NCBI GenBank assembly: GCA_039654915.1
Contig: CM077593.1
Location: 112,455,413 to 112,519,412, forward strand
DNA from: Aquilaria yunnanensis
Lineage: Eukaryota > Streptophyta > Magnoliopsida > Malvales > Thymelaeaceae
Direction of reading: 5' to 3'
Length of the DNA: 64,000 bases
Part shown: positions 1-11,230 of the stretch, one piece after another
Position numbering within the stretch: the stretch's first letter is position 1
Layout: the number at the start of each line of letters is the position of its first letter
Position numbers and translations under genes: made by a program
The notes under the pieces: model-generated
What the model saw: the letters and a program-made list of their open reading frames with translations, nothing else
The model's database searches: none
What the model was told of the DNA's origin: nothing

Positions 1-3000
1 ACTATAAATTTGACCCCTGATTTTTATAATTCAAGCGAGTTAGTCCATAACTCACTACTCACTAAATACTAGCCCCTAAACTTTATAAAAGTTTATGAGT
101 TAATCCACAATGTATTGTACATGATTGACAGATTCAGCCCAAAATACTACTACAGTCCCTTTACTTTTTTTTTTTAAACCAAAACAACCATAACTTTCAA
201 ATCTACAAAAAACACCATCATCCTCAATGCACAATAAACCTATTTCTAACCCAACATAATAAACCCAGTTACAAATGTGCTTTCTTGGTGATGATTTTAT
301 CCTAAAAATTGAAGCTGACCTATTTTTTAACACCTTTTCCCCACCACAGTCCCCATCATCCCCACTATAGCTCTTGTTGTGCCCATCATAGACTAATGAT
401 GACGTAGTCTTGACCTTCACCTTTTTACGATGGCATTGTGAAATGAGCATAGACCATTGAAATGATTTTGTTCTCGTGTTAATGAATCGATTAATGTAGT
501 GGGATCTTCACGAATTGAATCGGAAAACAAAAATTAAAAGTATACATAACTGGAGAAGACAAGAGAGAAGACGAAATAGGCGCAAGCCCTGACCTCTTCA
601 TCTCTACGGTGGCATTGCGAATGGCGGGCAATGAATTGGTGATGGGATTAAGGGTGTCAGACGCCAAACTCACCCTACTCAAAACCTAAGGGGTTTAGTG
701 GTAATTTGAACTTAGTAAGGTGGCCAAGGTCTACTATCCAAGATGTTTAACCCTCATTTTCTGTCTTTAATTGAGCAGGGCCGATTTTAGAATTTTATGT
801 TATTTATTTTTTTTGTTTCTATATAAAGGTTTATAGGCAAAAGTGCAAGGAGTACTTACTTTTATAACAAGTTTTATTACAAGGTTCTGGATTTAGGTAA
901 GTAAGGTTGTTAGGATGGGCAGTTTTGGGCGTCTAGGAAAATATAGTTTCCTTCGTGAGAGTTAGTGTCAGTATGTGCCCATGTGTATCCAGGCAGCTTA
1001 CCTTGGCCTCTCCTGGAGTGCTAGCCTGATTGATGCTTATATAAAAAGGAACACTTACTAAGTACTACAGTTATTATTTTACAAAATACTAGCATGCATT
1101 TTCTCCTCTGATATCTTGAAATTTCTAGTTTTTTGTGTGACTCCAAGATCTATGCCATGCTAGAGAGAACCTAGGTAAGCAGGTTACAAGTATTTACAAA
1201 GGCAAAATTTAGCTCCTAGGGTTTACATGACCAAGACTACATACCTCCATTTTTGTTACATCATTACAAAATCATGCATGCCATTAACTAAGTTTAAACA
1301 GTTTTTACACGTACAGTGACTTTAACCTCCATTTTCACAAAACACTTAAGCTAGAGTTGCCTAACGACCCTTATAGTCTTTACCCAAATCAAAACAAAGG
1401 CAAATGCAGCTAAACCCATGACAACCATGATAGCCTACACATAAACCAAATTCGTTAGAAATTAACATGACTTTCTGTTCTTATTACCGTATGTCCAGGC
1501 CCTTACCTTATTGAACATATACGTCTAGGAGGTCCTTAGCCTTTATTCTACCAAGTTCTTTCCTGAAATGGACAAATATAGGATGTGAGTACTTGGGTAC
1601 TCAATAAGGGATTTATACGGCATCAATTGCCTATTTCACACATAACACATAAACCTCATTCTGTTCGTGCGGCCCCGTAATGAAAATATGAAAACATAGG
1701 AAAAACAATATATATAACATGATAAAATTTATTCACATAATAATCTGGGGGTTAGCACACGCAAAACAATCACAGAAACAAGCATTACACACACACCTCC
1801 ACACGTTTTTTCTTAACTTAGCAAGCATTTTCCTTTCTTGATTTTTAACATATGATCATTTATTTTAGAGTAGGTTTAACAGAGAGCTTTAGGTAAAAGA
1901 AGAAGTTCGGCCCTACTTAGTCTTTTACCCTAATGCTTGCCATAGTGCAAGCTAATTAGCTTACTGTAATGCCAAAGTGTCGTAGCCCATGTTCATAGCA
2001 TTTAGGTTCACTCGGCCTTAACCGTCCCCTAAGGCAACACCTTCTTTACCATAATTCAAGGAAAGGAGCATCCCTAGAAACCCTTACCTTGCTCAACAAA
2101 TGGCAGAAATTGAAGCATGAAGGTTGTCACGCACCATACGCACCCCCGTGAAGCTTTCCGTGCCCTCCACTTTCATTTTTTCTCCATTTTTATTTTTCTT
2201 TTTTTTTGCTTTGTTTTGGTACTAAAACCAGAGATTGTAGTCTGAATTTACAGGTTTTAATTGACCCAAGCAGCCTTGAAAATGCTACTAAGTCCAAGCG
2301 GTGATATGTGGCCAAATTGGCCTTGTTGGCCATGCATAATTTTTTTACCAAATTTTGGTCTAATTCCACTAAGCTCCCTTAAATTATTTTATTTATTCAT
2401 TTAACTTGTTTATCCTTTATTGTGGCATGTTTTGAGCACTATTCTCAACTTTTAACTTGGTCATTTTGGGTCCCAAATTTTACTTAAGGCCAAGAACACT
2501 TTAGGTGCACCCGAAAGTCCCTTAGTGCATCCTATTATGTCTCGTCTCATTTTTCTTTCAGCATTTTCAACATCCAGGAAATTCTCATGAGTACTTTAAT
2601 TGCTACCTTTAATTTTATTCAGAATCCAAGGCTTCTAAGTGCACAATTTTAGATAAATGCACATACAAGTGTACTTGAGGGTTTCCTAGTGTCCTTCTTA
2701 ATGCTAAAAAAAATTTCTCATAAAAATTAGAGTCTATGAAAGCCTCACATTTTATTTCACATGCCAATAACTAGTTCTGTTGGTACCTGCGAAGGCTCTC
2801 AGCTTATAACCAATGCAATTCATAGGCTTGACAAAGGGTACGGGCTATGAAATGGGAGGTGGAGCATTGAGGCATAAAAAATCAGACGACTCTAAGTTCA
2901 AGTTGACGGCATTCCTCCTTGACCTCAGAGTTCCTCCTCATCTTTGGTGGCGCCCTCACCGTCGCCACTTTGTTGCCTAGGCGGGCTTGAGCCACGGAGT

Positions 3001-3345
3001 GATCTAGTGACATCAATGGGATGACGTGGTAGTAGAAATCGAGAGAGAGGTTGCTAGTGGCCAGATAGGTGGCAAGCCAAGGAAAGGTTGAGGAAGATAG
3101 TGTTTTTGGTAAATCTAAAAGTTGTGGGTTTTTAGGTTTAAAAAAAGAAAAAGGTAAATGGGATGTATATATATTTTGGGTTGACGTTGTCAGTCGTATA
3201 CAATACATTGTGGATCAACTCACAAACTTTTACAAATTTTAGGGCCCAATATTTAATGAGTAGTGAGTTTTGGACTGACTTGCTCAAGGTGTTAAAGTTA
3301 AGGGTCCGATTGTATAATTTGGCCTTTGTCATTTCTATTGATTTG
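1..3345. mobile_element. Long-TIR DNA element (Mutator-like or foldback type), left end at or beyond window edge
   Basis: The first 190 or so bases reappear, reverse-complemented, at about 3125-3330. The match is roughly 80 percent by eye and includes long shared blocks around 45-120 and 3195-3270, such as the stretch ending in the motif TCCACAATGTATTGTA. Terminal inverted repeats of this length are typical of Mutator-like elements. I see no transposase between them, so this is a non-autonomous or gene-fragment-carrying element. The left terminus may lie outside the window, so no target duplication could be checked. Confidence 0.7.
460..2880. other. Interior of the long-TIR element, no recognisable gene
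   Basis: This 2.4-kb stretch has no convincing coding region on either strand. The short minus-strand reading frames at 491-682 and 2882-3208 are moderately GC-rich and could be captured exon scraps, but I cannot name a parent gene. Parts of 1470-2100 resemble in style the long LTRs elsewhere in the window, without clear TG/CA ends. Confidence 0.4.
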
Positions 3346-3589
3346 AGAGCAAGAGCAGGGTTTTAAGGTTAACTAAGGAATGAATGATGAACCATGAGAA
3401 TATAGAGAATATGTATGGAACATGAAAAATGTAGTAACTTCATTTTCAATTTTAAAATAGAAATTCAATACCATCATTAGTTAAATTTGTTCACGTGGAT
3501 TAAATGGAGGTTAAAATCAGAAATGAACACATGCCTTCATTTAATAGTTTTTGCTAGATAAAAATGGGTCATACGAACACAAACATTAG

Positions 3590-4180
3590 AATAAATTTGA
3601 TCAACCACTTGTTGCACGGTGCAATGACTCTCATTAAAGCAATTGTTGTTTCACTTATTTCCTATGCAATAAATGATTGCCGCAGAGGCAATGTTGCATA
3701 TTTTTCCCAAGACAAACCTTATCTTGAACTTCATACATAGCTAATAAACAACTTCCCTCTATCTATGAATTCTTTGGTAAATCCTCAACCATTTTATTGT
3801 CTTCGCAACTATCTTTTTGGCAAAAGGACAAATAAAGAAAAGGTGATTATGGTTCTCTTCCATCATCTCACACATGTAGTACTTTTTTAGCCCAGCAATT
3901 TCCATCTGACAACATTTATCCTAAGTAGAAAGGCGTCTCTTAGCATAAACTAAAGGATAATTTGGTGTTTCGGTAGTGAACTCGTATTTCACACTATAGC
4001 CTCCAATGGCACCTTGTCCCTTTTGCCCAAACATTGTCATCCATGTTCTGGCTCATCATGGTAGCTAAGACCACCTCTTTGCTTTCCAACTTTTTAATTA
4101 GCTAGTCTCTACATTTGATTACATTATTCCACACCCAGGACGACGTCAGAACATTTTCAAAGTTCATAAAATTTTCCTTT
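3590..4180 (-). pseudogene. LINE (L1-type) reverse-transcriptase C-terminal zinc-finger fragment, degraded
   Basis: Reading the minus strand from about 4030 down to 3780 gives a peptide like the zf-RVT region that follows reverse transcriptase in plant LINEs. It has an RLST(stop)DK segment, then a CEMMEENHNHLFFICPFA motif, then KKIVAKTIKWLR. The CxxC..H..HLFxxCPFA pattern is characteristic. At least one stop and one frame change (around 3945-3990) are present and one zinc ligand pair is incomplete. It is a dead 3' fragment of a non-LTR retrotransposon. Flanking sequence gives no further LINE domains. Confidence 0.7.
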
Positions 4181-4189
4181 TTTCATAGT

Positions 4190-4965
4190 AAGCATGAATC
4201 CAATGGATCCAAAGACAGTCCTCCTTAAAATGGATGTCCTAAAGGAGCTTAGCAATGACACAATCTACTTCTTTCCCAGTCTTTTTCTTTTCACTTGCTC
4301 CCATCCCATTGTCCTATTCTTTGCTCTGTTTTTCTCTTTTGTCTTGTGCGTTTCTGATCTGGCTTTGCTCGCTTTTGTTGTTGGTGGTGATTGAGAGTAG
4401 CTTTTATTTTCTTTGTGATGTTCTGTTTGTTTGTCGACCTCTCTTATATTAAATCGAGGGTCAGTCTTGATTGCTTCAGTCTTTTGGGGTTGCGAATATT
4501 GGAATCAATCCCTTTGATCTTTCATTACTTCTTTTAGACCACTTTTTTCGTTCCTCTAAACACCACTTTTTGCTTTCTTTTTGGTTTACATTATTCCCCA
4601 TTCTTTTTCATTTTTTTGATTGTAGGGATGCTGTTGATAGACACTTGTGGTGTGAAAGAATTTAACCTGGATCCAAAACTTGCCCCTAAATGTCAGGTTA
4701 GGGTCGAGTTAGAGAGTCAAAAAACTATGATTCAAGTTGTCCCGAAAACCAACCCGCTATAAAAAGGTACAAAATTTAGGGTTGGTTCGGGCCCAGCCCG
4801 AAATGACTTGATTTAACCTGAAATTATTGTAGCTTGCAGGCCCAGTCAATTTATCCTAACCCAACCAACCATAAATAACCCTAAGGCCCTAACCCACCTG
4901 CTACTGACTCCTTCCGAACCTAACACCCATCTCTTTCACGCCTCTCCCTTATCTCTGAGTTCGCA
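4190..4965. other. Gene-poor stretch with low-complexity proline/glycine-type repeat
   Basis: A pyrimidine-rich segment (4250-4640) gives only hydrophobic spurious reading frames. 4660-4910 is a repeat rich in AACCCGA/GGGTT words, related to 16140-16225 and 11130-11220. No gene is supported. Confidence 0.4.
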
Positions 4966-6164
4966 CTTACACTCTATTTGGAAAGCCGTGGGGGGGGGGG
5001 GGCGCGTACCTCCATTTTAGTGTTTGGATAGGAAGAAACTGCCTTGGAAGGTTAAGAAAGAATAAGCCTCTTCCCCGGATATCCCTCGTAAAGCTATTTT
5101 TGTAATCCCCCCAAATCGGGTGGAAACGGAGGGAAGATACGCTAACTAAATCAGTGATTTTGAGCGTTACAATACTACCCTTTTGCTTCATCTTATATCT
5201 GGTGAAGAACTGATGAAAAAGCACGGAGAATTCACTAGCAGTGGCAATCGTTGGCGGCGGCGGCAACGGTACCAGCGGTGGCGGAAACAGTACCAACGGT
5301 GGCCATTTATCAGGTTCATAAACTCATCTTTTATGCCATTTTATCATTGCGTATTGTTATTATTATTTCACTGTTTTTCGTTCTGTTTCTGTTTCTTCGT
5401 TTCGTTGCTCTATTTCACTGTTTTTTGTTCTGTTTCTGTTTCTTCGTTTGTTGCTCTATTTTACTGTTTTTCGTTCTGTTTCTGTTTCCTTATGTTGTTT
5501 CACTATTTTAATTCTGATTCATTCCAAGTTCGGAAAATATGGGTATCAATTTGCTTGACGCTACTGTTGCATTAGTTTTCTTCTTTTATGTGTTCTCCTT
5601 TGCCCTATATTCAACGAAGTAGCTGCTGGAGTTACGAGTTATCTCATTGCTGGAGATTTGTTTGCAGTTGAAGTGTTTTGGTTTCATTTTCATCAGGTAA
5701 TGGTTGGGGCTCTTTAGATTGTCGATTTTGTGGGGAATTACGAGTATAGAGTTAGTGTTTTTGGCGCGATGCTAGAGATTAGAGTTGTGCCTCCATGTTA
5801 GCCATTTTGTGAATTCATCACTGGTCAGAAATCTGGGACTGTTGGTGCTGATATTAGACTCCAAGAATATCATATGCGGACTTTTCCGATCATCGGAAAA
5901 ATGCATTTCCGACGGGATATTGTTAACATTTTCTAAGGTTTCCAGCCCACATCATCCTCCATCCTTAGAATCTGGCTCTCCAGGTTCTTTCGTTTGATCG
6001 ATTCCTGTCGCCACTCTTAGGCTCCGTTCTTCTAGCCTCCTCATTGGCTGCTTCGGTGCTGGTTTTGTGGCTAATCCGGTCTTTGCTTTGCTAAACTTAA
6101 GTTTTGTTGATCCCGTCATCAAGGATGGCTCTTATTAGAGATGAGAAGTAGAACCCAACTTTAT

Positions 6165-6735
6165 CTTCTCTATTGGCACATCTTACCAGTTCTCCCGGGT
6201 TCCATCTGCCACAGACCACAAATTAAGCATAATGTCATCATATTAAACAGGGAGATCTTCTCCCCGGAAACCGACATGAGATAAGAATCATTCTTTGGTA
6301 GTGCAAGGCATGGGACAACCTCCTCCTGGTCCTGGTTGGTGTTTTTTGTTTCGTTTGTCATTAGTATTCCACTTAAAGGCTGCCACAATTGAGGCACACC
6401 ACCAGCTGTGGCCTACATAAACAGGGAAATGCATTATAAGTGCACCAAAATATAACGTAGAAGATAAAGAGAAAGTTGAAGGAAATAAATAAGCAACACA
6501 ACAATAAAAATGAGGAGGAGGAAGAGAGAGGGAGAGAAAGAAGGAGAAAACAGGAGAACAACTTGAGTTATGAACATTAACTCCTAGAAAACAACAAAGA
6601 AACTGGAGATTTTTTCAATTATACCTTCCCTGGCAAGTGTTCATCTGTTTGCCACTTCCATAGCTTGTGTACTGCGTTAGAGGCTAATGCCAATATGGCA
6701 TCTTCGGAATTTGTATATACCAGTCTACAAACCTG
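6165..6735 (-). pseudogene. Captured TOPLESS/TPR corepressor gene fragment (two exons and one intron)
   Basis: The minus strand carries two exons of a TOPLESS-family WD40 corepressor. The first, about 6733-6622, encodes VCRLVYTNSEDAILALASN, then AVHKLWKWQ. A GT donor follows at about 6620, and an AG acceptor near 6413 precedes the second exon. That exon reads PQLWQPLSGILMTN, then PCLALPKNDSYLMSVSG, then SLFNMM. These match the central WD-repeat region of TOPLESS and TOPLESS-related proteins, which link repressor domains (EAR motifs) to histone deacetylation. The retained intron shows the capture was of genomic DNA, not a cDNA. The fragment covers only a small part of the usual roughly 1100-residue protein, reads into a stop at 6170, and lies antisense to and upstream of the Harbinger nuclease gene, apparently inside the element. 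Confidence 0.85.
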
Positions 6736-7576
6736 GAAAGTGAAAAACCATGTGAAATGTGAAAAGTTTAAACTATATGATGGATAGGGACTTGTTTTGG
6801 CTCTTCTTTTTCTCCTTTGGTGCTTCCATGTTTTCTGGGCATGTTTAAGAAAAGAGAATAGACATTACAATCTGAATGCCACATGTACAGATCCTTACAT
6901 TTCTGTAATCAAATCCATGAGGCTGCAAGTAATCATTTCCAAGTTCCAATGGTGTTAACCTGACATAACTTGTTTGTGTGTTTGCTCGGACTGTTGGGAG
7001 TTTCTAGCGGGACTATGGTAGGATTTAGCTGTGGAGAAGATGCAGCGGAGATAAGAAAAGAAAGAGGAATTTCTTGACATTAATGCTTTTTCTTGACATT
7101 AATTTCTGCTTTGCTTTACTTGCTTTTACTTGTTGTGGTGATATAAACTTAAAAAAAAAAATTTCTCTGCTTTCATTTTCTCAAAATGAACAATACTAAG
7201 GAACTTGATGTAATTTTATTTCTTATAAATTTTGACGTGTATAAAATTCATATTTCTCATTATAATTTTGCTAACACTGTTGTTTATTTATGATTGTTTA
7301 GGTTGTCATTTTTGAACTTATTTTTGGGGTTTGCTCGAAAAAGATACAAATGGAAAAGGTATTTACTAGTAATTTCAATATAACTTCTGGATATATGTAA
7401 TTATGTTTTGTATGCATGTATGGTCATGTTTTTTTGGCTTATGATATGTCGTAGCTAATTAAGTGAAACAAAAATCCTAGATAATATTTGAAAGTGCTCA
7501 TTGATAAAGTCCTATATATGTCTTTAAGATTATGTTTACTTTTGTATGCATGTTACTAATTGTATTTTATATTTAG

Positions 7577-8957
7577 ATGGACAGTGAGGGAAAAGATACA
7601 ATCTTTGCAACACTTTGGTGGATGCATACTCGCCGAATAGGAATGTTTTATTTGTTAATGATTGTTGTTTTTTGGTATTTCTCTAAGAAACGAAAACATA
7701 GGTTGTCAATAGTTAATAATAGAATTAACTTTAAAAGAAGAGAGAAGATTAGAGCTCAAGTTATGCATGACATATTAGGACCAACAGGTCGTGATATAGT
7801 TAGAATGAGCCCTGCGGCTTTTGTACGATTATGTGAATTACTAAAAATGGAAGGTGGCCTTCGACCAACACGACGTGCTAGTGTTGAAGAACAAGTTGCC
7901 AAGTCCTTATACATTCTGACCCATCATGCCAAGAATCGTGCGGTGAACTTTTGGTTCAAGCGTTCTGGAGAAACAACAAGTCGTCACTTTCATCGGGTTT
8001 TAAAAGCTATTATAGAGTTGGAGGAAAGATTCATCAAACAGTCTAATGGATCTATAACCCCACCCGAGATTGAGCAGAATAGTAAATTCTTCCCATATTT
8101 TAAGGTAAAATTTGTTAAGATTGCAATATTCATAAAATGTTTACAAATAACAGTTGACTGATATTTAATTTATGTGACTATAACACAATAGGATTGCATA
8201 GAGGTGATTGATGGCACACATATTCGAGCTAAAGTGCCTGCTCGAGTTGCTCCACGATACCGTGGAAGAAAAGACTACCCAACAATGAACGTATTATGTG
8301 CTTGTTCGTTTGATTTGAAGTTCACTTACGTTCTCTCTGGGTGGGAGGGTACTGCATCTGACTCACAAATTCTGAAAGATGCACTATCTAGAGAAGATAA
8401 ACTTGAGGTTCTGGAAGGTAACATATTTACAGATATTAAACTGTTAATTATTTAATTATTTATTATTTCTAATATTTCAATTTATAATAGGGTTTTATTT
8501 TATTTTAGGAAAATATTATATTGCGGATACTGGGTTCGGGCTGAAAGTTGAATTTATCACACCTTACAGAGGTATCCGATATCATTTGAATAAGTTCTCG
8601 AGTAACCCGCCGAGAACCATACGAGAGTTATTTAACCATCGTCATGCATCTTTACGAAATGCAATTGAACGAGCTTTTGGGCTATTGAAAAAAAGATTCC
8701 CTATCATATCAAGTGCCAATGAACTAACATATGAGGTTAAAACACATAAATTAATTGTTTTAGCATGTTGTATCTTGCATAATTATTTGTTGGGTATTGA
8801 TCCAGATCCGAGCCTTCTAGTAGAGGTTGACGAACGAATTAGAAATCGACGTCGCCGTCGTTGTCCTACAACAGATGAAGATGACGAACATAGGGGAGAG
8901 TTAGTCAGAGATTCTTTAGCTAGTGCTATGTGGATTGATTATAGTCGTCATACCTAA
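7577..8957 (+). CDS. PIF/Harbinger transposase (DDE nuclease, DDE_Tnp_4 type), three exons
   Basis: Three exons can be joined in frame: 7577-8104, 8192-8417 and 8509-8957, with GT-AG introns of 87 and 91 bp. They give about 400 residues with no internal stop, the usual size for a plant Harbinger nuclease. The N-terminal part has a basic segment and a helix-turn-helix-like region (RMSPAAFVRLCELL, then SVEEQVAKSLYILTHHAKNR). The catalytic triad appears as D in DGTHIRAKVP, D in YYIADTGFGLK and E in NAIERAFGLLKKRFPII. This enzyme cuts at the element ends and inserts at 3-bp TWA sites, with the Myb-like partner at 9143. The start ATG follows a TTTAG that could also be an acceptor from a 5' exon, so the N-terminus is not certain. 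With all three acidic residues and clean splice sites it may still be active. Confidence 0.9.
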
Positions 8958-9142
8958 ACTATTTAGCATTAGATTTGATTTATGAAATTGATTTCTATGA
9001 CTACGTTGTCGAATAAAGTACAGAATTGCTTGCCATCATATGAAAATTTATTTATTGTTTAAATTGCTTGAAGTTCTTTAATATTATCACATAGATTAAT
9101 TTAATAAAATTTGTAATTAATTGTTTTGATCATGTCACTAGA

Positions 9143-10185
9143 ATGGAGGGAGGAAGTTCGAGTGGTGCTGAAAATTATGGCAAAAGAAATGTAGTGGTGT
9201 GGACACCTTTGATGGATGAAGCTTTATTGGATGCATTAATGCGGCAACAGGAGAAAGGCTTCAAGCAGAATGAGAGTTTTATCTCACAAGCGTGTGACAA
9301 TATTGTCATAGAATTGAAAGAAAAAATTGAAGATGATATAACCAAAGACAAGGTCAAAAATAGGTGGAAGACCTTGAAAAGTAATTTTGCGAAGTGCTAT
9401 GATTTTTGGAGGAATATTATGAGTGGATTTGCTTGGAAGCCTACCTCTAAGCTTTGGAGTGCAGAACCTGAAGTTTGGGAGAGTCTAATCAAGGTTAGCA
9501 TCTTCTAGTAACAAATACCAAAAAATCATTTTTAATTTATTATTTTTTTTATATGAGAGGTGTTTATATTTTTGTGTTTGTTTTTTTGTTTTCTCAAGAT
9601 AAGCTTGCAGCTCGTGAATGGATGACAAAACCTATTCCCCATTATGATAAGATGATGATATTGTATGGAAATGATAGAGTTACGGGTGATGAAAGTGGAA
9701 TTGTGAAAGAAGTAAGGCGTCGTCAAGCTTTTGAGCAGATGGAGACTATTGATGAGATTGATCATCTTGTCTCAGAAAATAAAGTGAATTTGGAAAGTTG
9801 TGATCTGTCTGATGATGCAGAACAACATTTCTCTGAGGCACGAGCTCGCAAAACTAAGAAGGCCAAGGGAGCAAAGAATGATAACAATGATGAGATATTA
9901 ATTAAAGAAGCAATTGATAATGTTGCTCAAGTTATGGAACGAGGAAATCTAGTACTTGAGAAGGTGATGCAACGACTTCCAATTCCTGAAGAACAACTGT
10001 GGACTCTTTTGGAAGAAATATCGCTTGAGCAGCACGTACTAACTGACGCATATGTTCACTTAATTGTACATCCCGAGAAAATACGAGCTTTGTTAGGATG
10101 TCCTCAACATAGGCGGAAGGACATTGTCATGCGATTGGTCTCGGACATTTTGGTCCATGATATTCCTAAATGGTTTATTTCGTAG
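9143..10185 (+). CDS. Harbinger-associated Myb/SANT-like DNA-binding protein, two exons
   Basis: Exon 1 (9143-9493) and exon 2 (9604-10185) join in frame across a GT-AG intron of 110 bp, giving about 310 residues. The N-terminal half is a Myb/SANT-like domain (Myb_DNA-bind_3 type): VVWTPLMDEALLDALM, then KDKVKNRWKTLKSNF, then KLWSAEPEVWESLIK, continuing after the splice with REWMTKPIPHYDKMMILYG. The C-terminal half is acidic and then helical (EAIDNVAQVMERGNLVLEKVM). In PIF/Harbinger elements this second protein binds the subterminal DNA and carries the nuclease to the nucleus and to the element ends. It sits 185 bp downstream of the nuclease in the same orientation, as is usual. The acceptor at 9602-9603 was chosen because it alone keeps the conserved WESLIK to REW frame. 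Confidence 0.88.
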
Positions 10186-10690
10186 TTAGATGGAATAAGT
10201 TAGAACACTTTTATTATTACATGGATTCAACATCTGAAATTATGTTGGTTATGTTTTTCAATAAGTTCGTACTTATATTGTACTTAGGAGAATAATTATG
10301 AAAAGTTCCCATACTTTACAAACTTTCACTTATTTTTTTAGTTTAATAATTTTGCTTCACAAAAATGTTTTACTTTTCTTTTTATTGGATAAATATGTTC
10401 TTGAAATCAACCAATTTTATTGGATATATATATGAAAATTTTGTTAGTACAAGCAATTTATTACATTATTAAGAAAAAAGAATAAAATGAATTTACAAGC
10501 TAAACAAAGGGTAAAATTGTAATAATATTTAAATTCTTTCCCTCCCCCTTTTTTAATGAATGTATCCAAATAAGGAGGGGTAAATTTCCATTTCTTTTCT
10601 TTACTAAGTCTATCCAAATAAGAGTGAGTTCATGGCACATTCCCTTCCCTCCCCTTACCTTAATGATAATATCCAAACAGAGCCTTGGCG

Positions 10691-11230
10691 CACGTTCTTT
10701 GGATTTCAGCCACCTCGATGATTTCAGCCACCTCACGGTATCCCTTCTTGGCCCTCGGCCGTCGCTCCACCGTGAGGCCGTCGGCCCTCGCCAGCCTTGC
10801 GCTCTCGCCCATCACCCTTCTCATCAGCCTTAAGCCCGTCGCTCCGCCGTCGGCCTTCTCATCAGCCGCCTGTCTCTCCGCCGTCAGCCTCCTTGTCGGC
10901 CTTGCGTCAGTAGCTCGGCGCTCCGTTACCGTCCTGCCTAGCCGCCGGCCTCCCTCTTCCGGTCTCCGTATGTTATTCTCGGCCTGGTTTGTGATTACAA
11001 TTTCTAAATATCTTCTTTCTCTCAAATGAATCTCAGTTCAAGTTTCTCTGGTTGGCCGAAAAAGAGACGCAGTAGATCTGATCGGGCGTGGAGGTCGAGT
11101 TGAAAGAGTCAGAGAGGGAGAAGATGCCTAGATCGGGCCAAAACCGATCCAACCCGATGTCAGGGGCGGTTCGGGCCAGGAAACTGCAGTCACTAATGGG
11201 CTCAGCAAAATCGGGTTTGGCCCCAAAACC
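10691..11230. repeat. GC-rich degenerate repeat next to the Harbinger right end
   Basis: 10700-10970 is far more GC-rich than its surroundings and is built from short repeated words such as CGTCGGCC, CCGTCAGCC and TCATCAGCC. Reading frames on both strands here are low-complexity and I do not regard them as genes. 11130-11225 continues with the AACCCGA/GGGCC-type repeat also seen at 4660-4910. Confidence 0.45.

Larger units (their letters stand above)
4970..10690 (+). mobile_element. PIF/Harbinger DNA transposon, both genes present
   Basis: The two genes of a PIF/Harbinger element, a DDE nuclease (7577-8957) and a Myb/SANT-like DNA-binding protein (9143-10185), lie in the same orientation 185 bp apart. 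The right end is placed near 10690, where the minus strand starts GGCTCTGTTTGGATATT and repeats TTTGGATA words at about 10575 and 10615. A matching start, CTCTATTTGGA, with a further TTTGGATAGG at about 5020, is seen on the plus strand near 4972, so the left end is probably there. The 3-bp target duplication expected for the superfamily is not clean (TTA on the left only), so the ends are inferred. The 5' part holds an antisense TOPLESS fragment and a G-homopolymer at 4990-5002. Confidence 0.65.

Noticed and set aside
10660..11029. Opposed GC-rich open frames on both strands
   Set aside because: Low-complexity repeats of CGTCGGCC-like words; composition alone explains the absence of stops.
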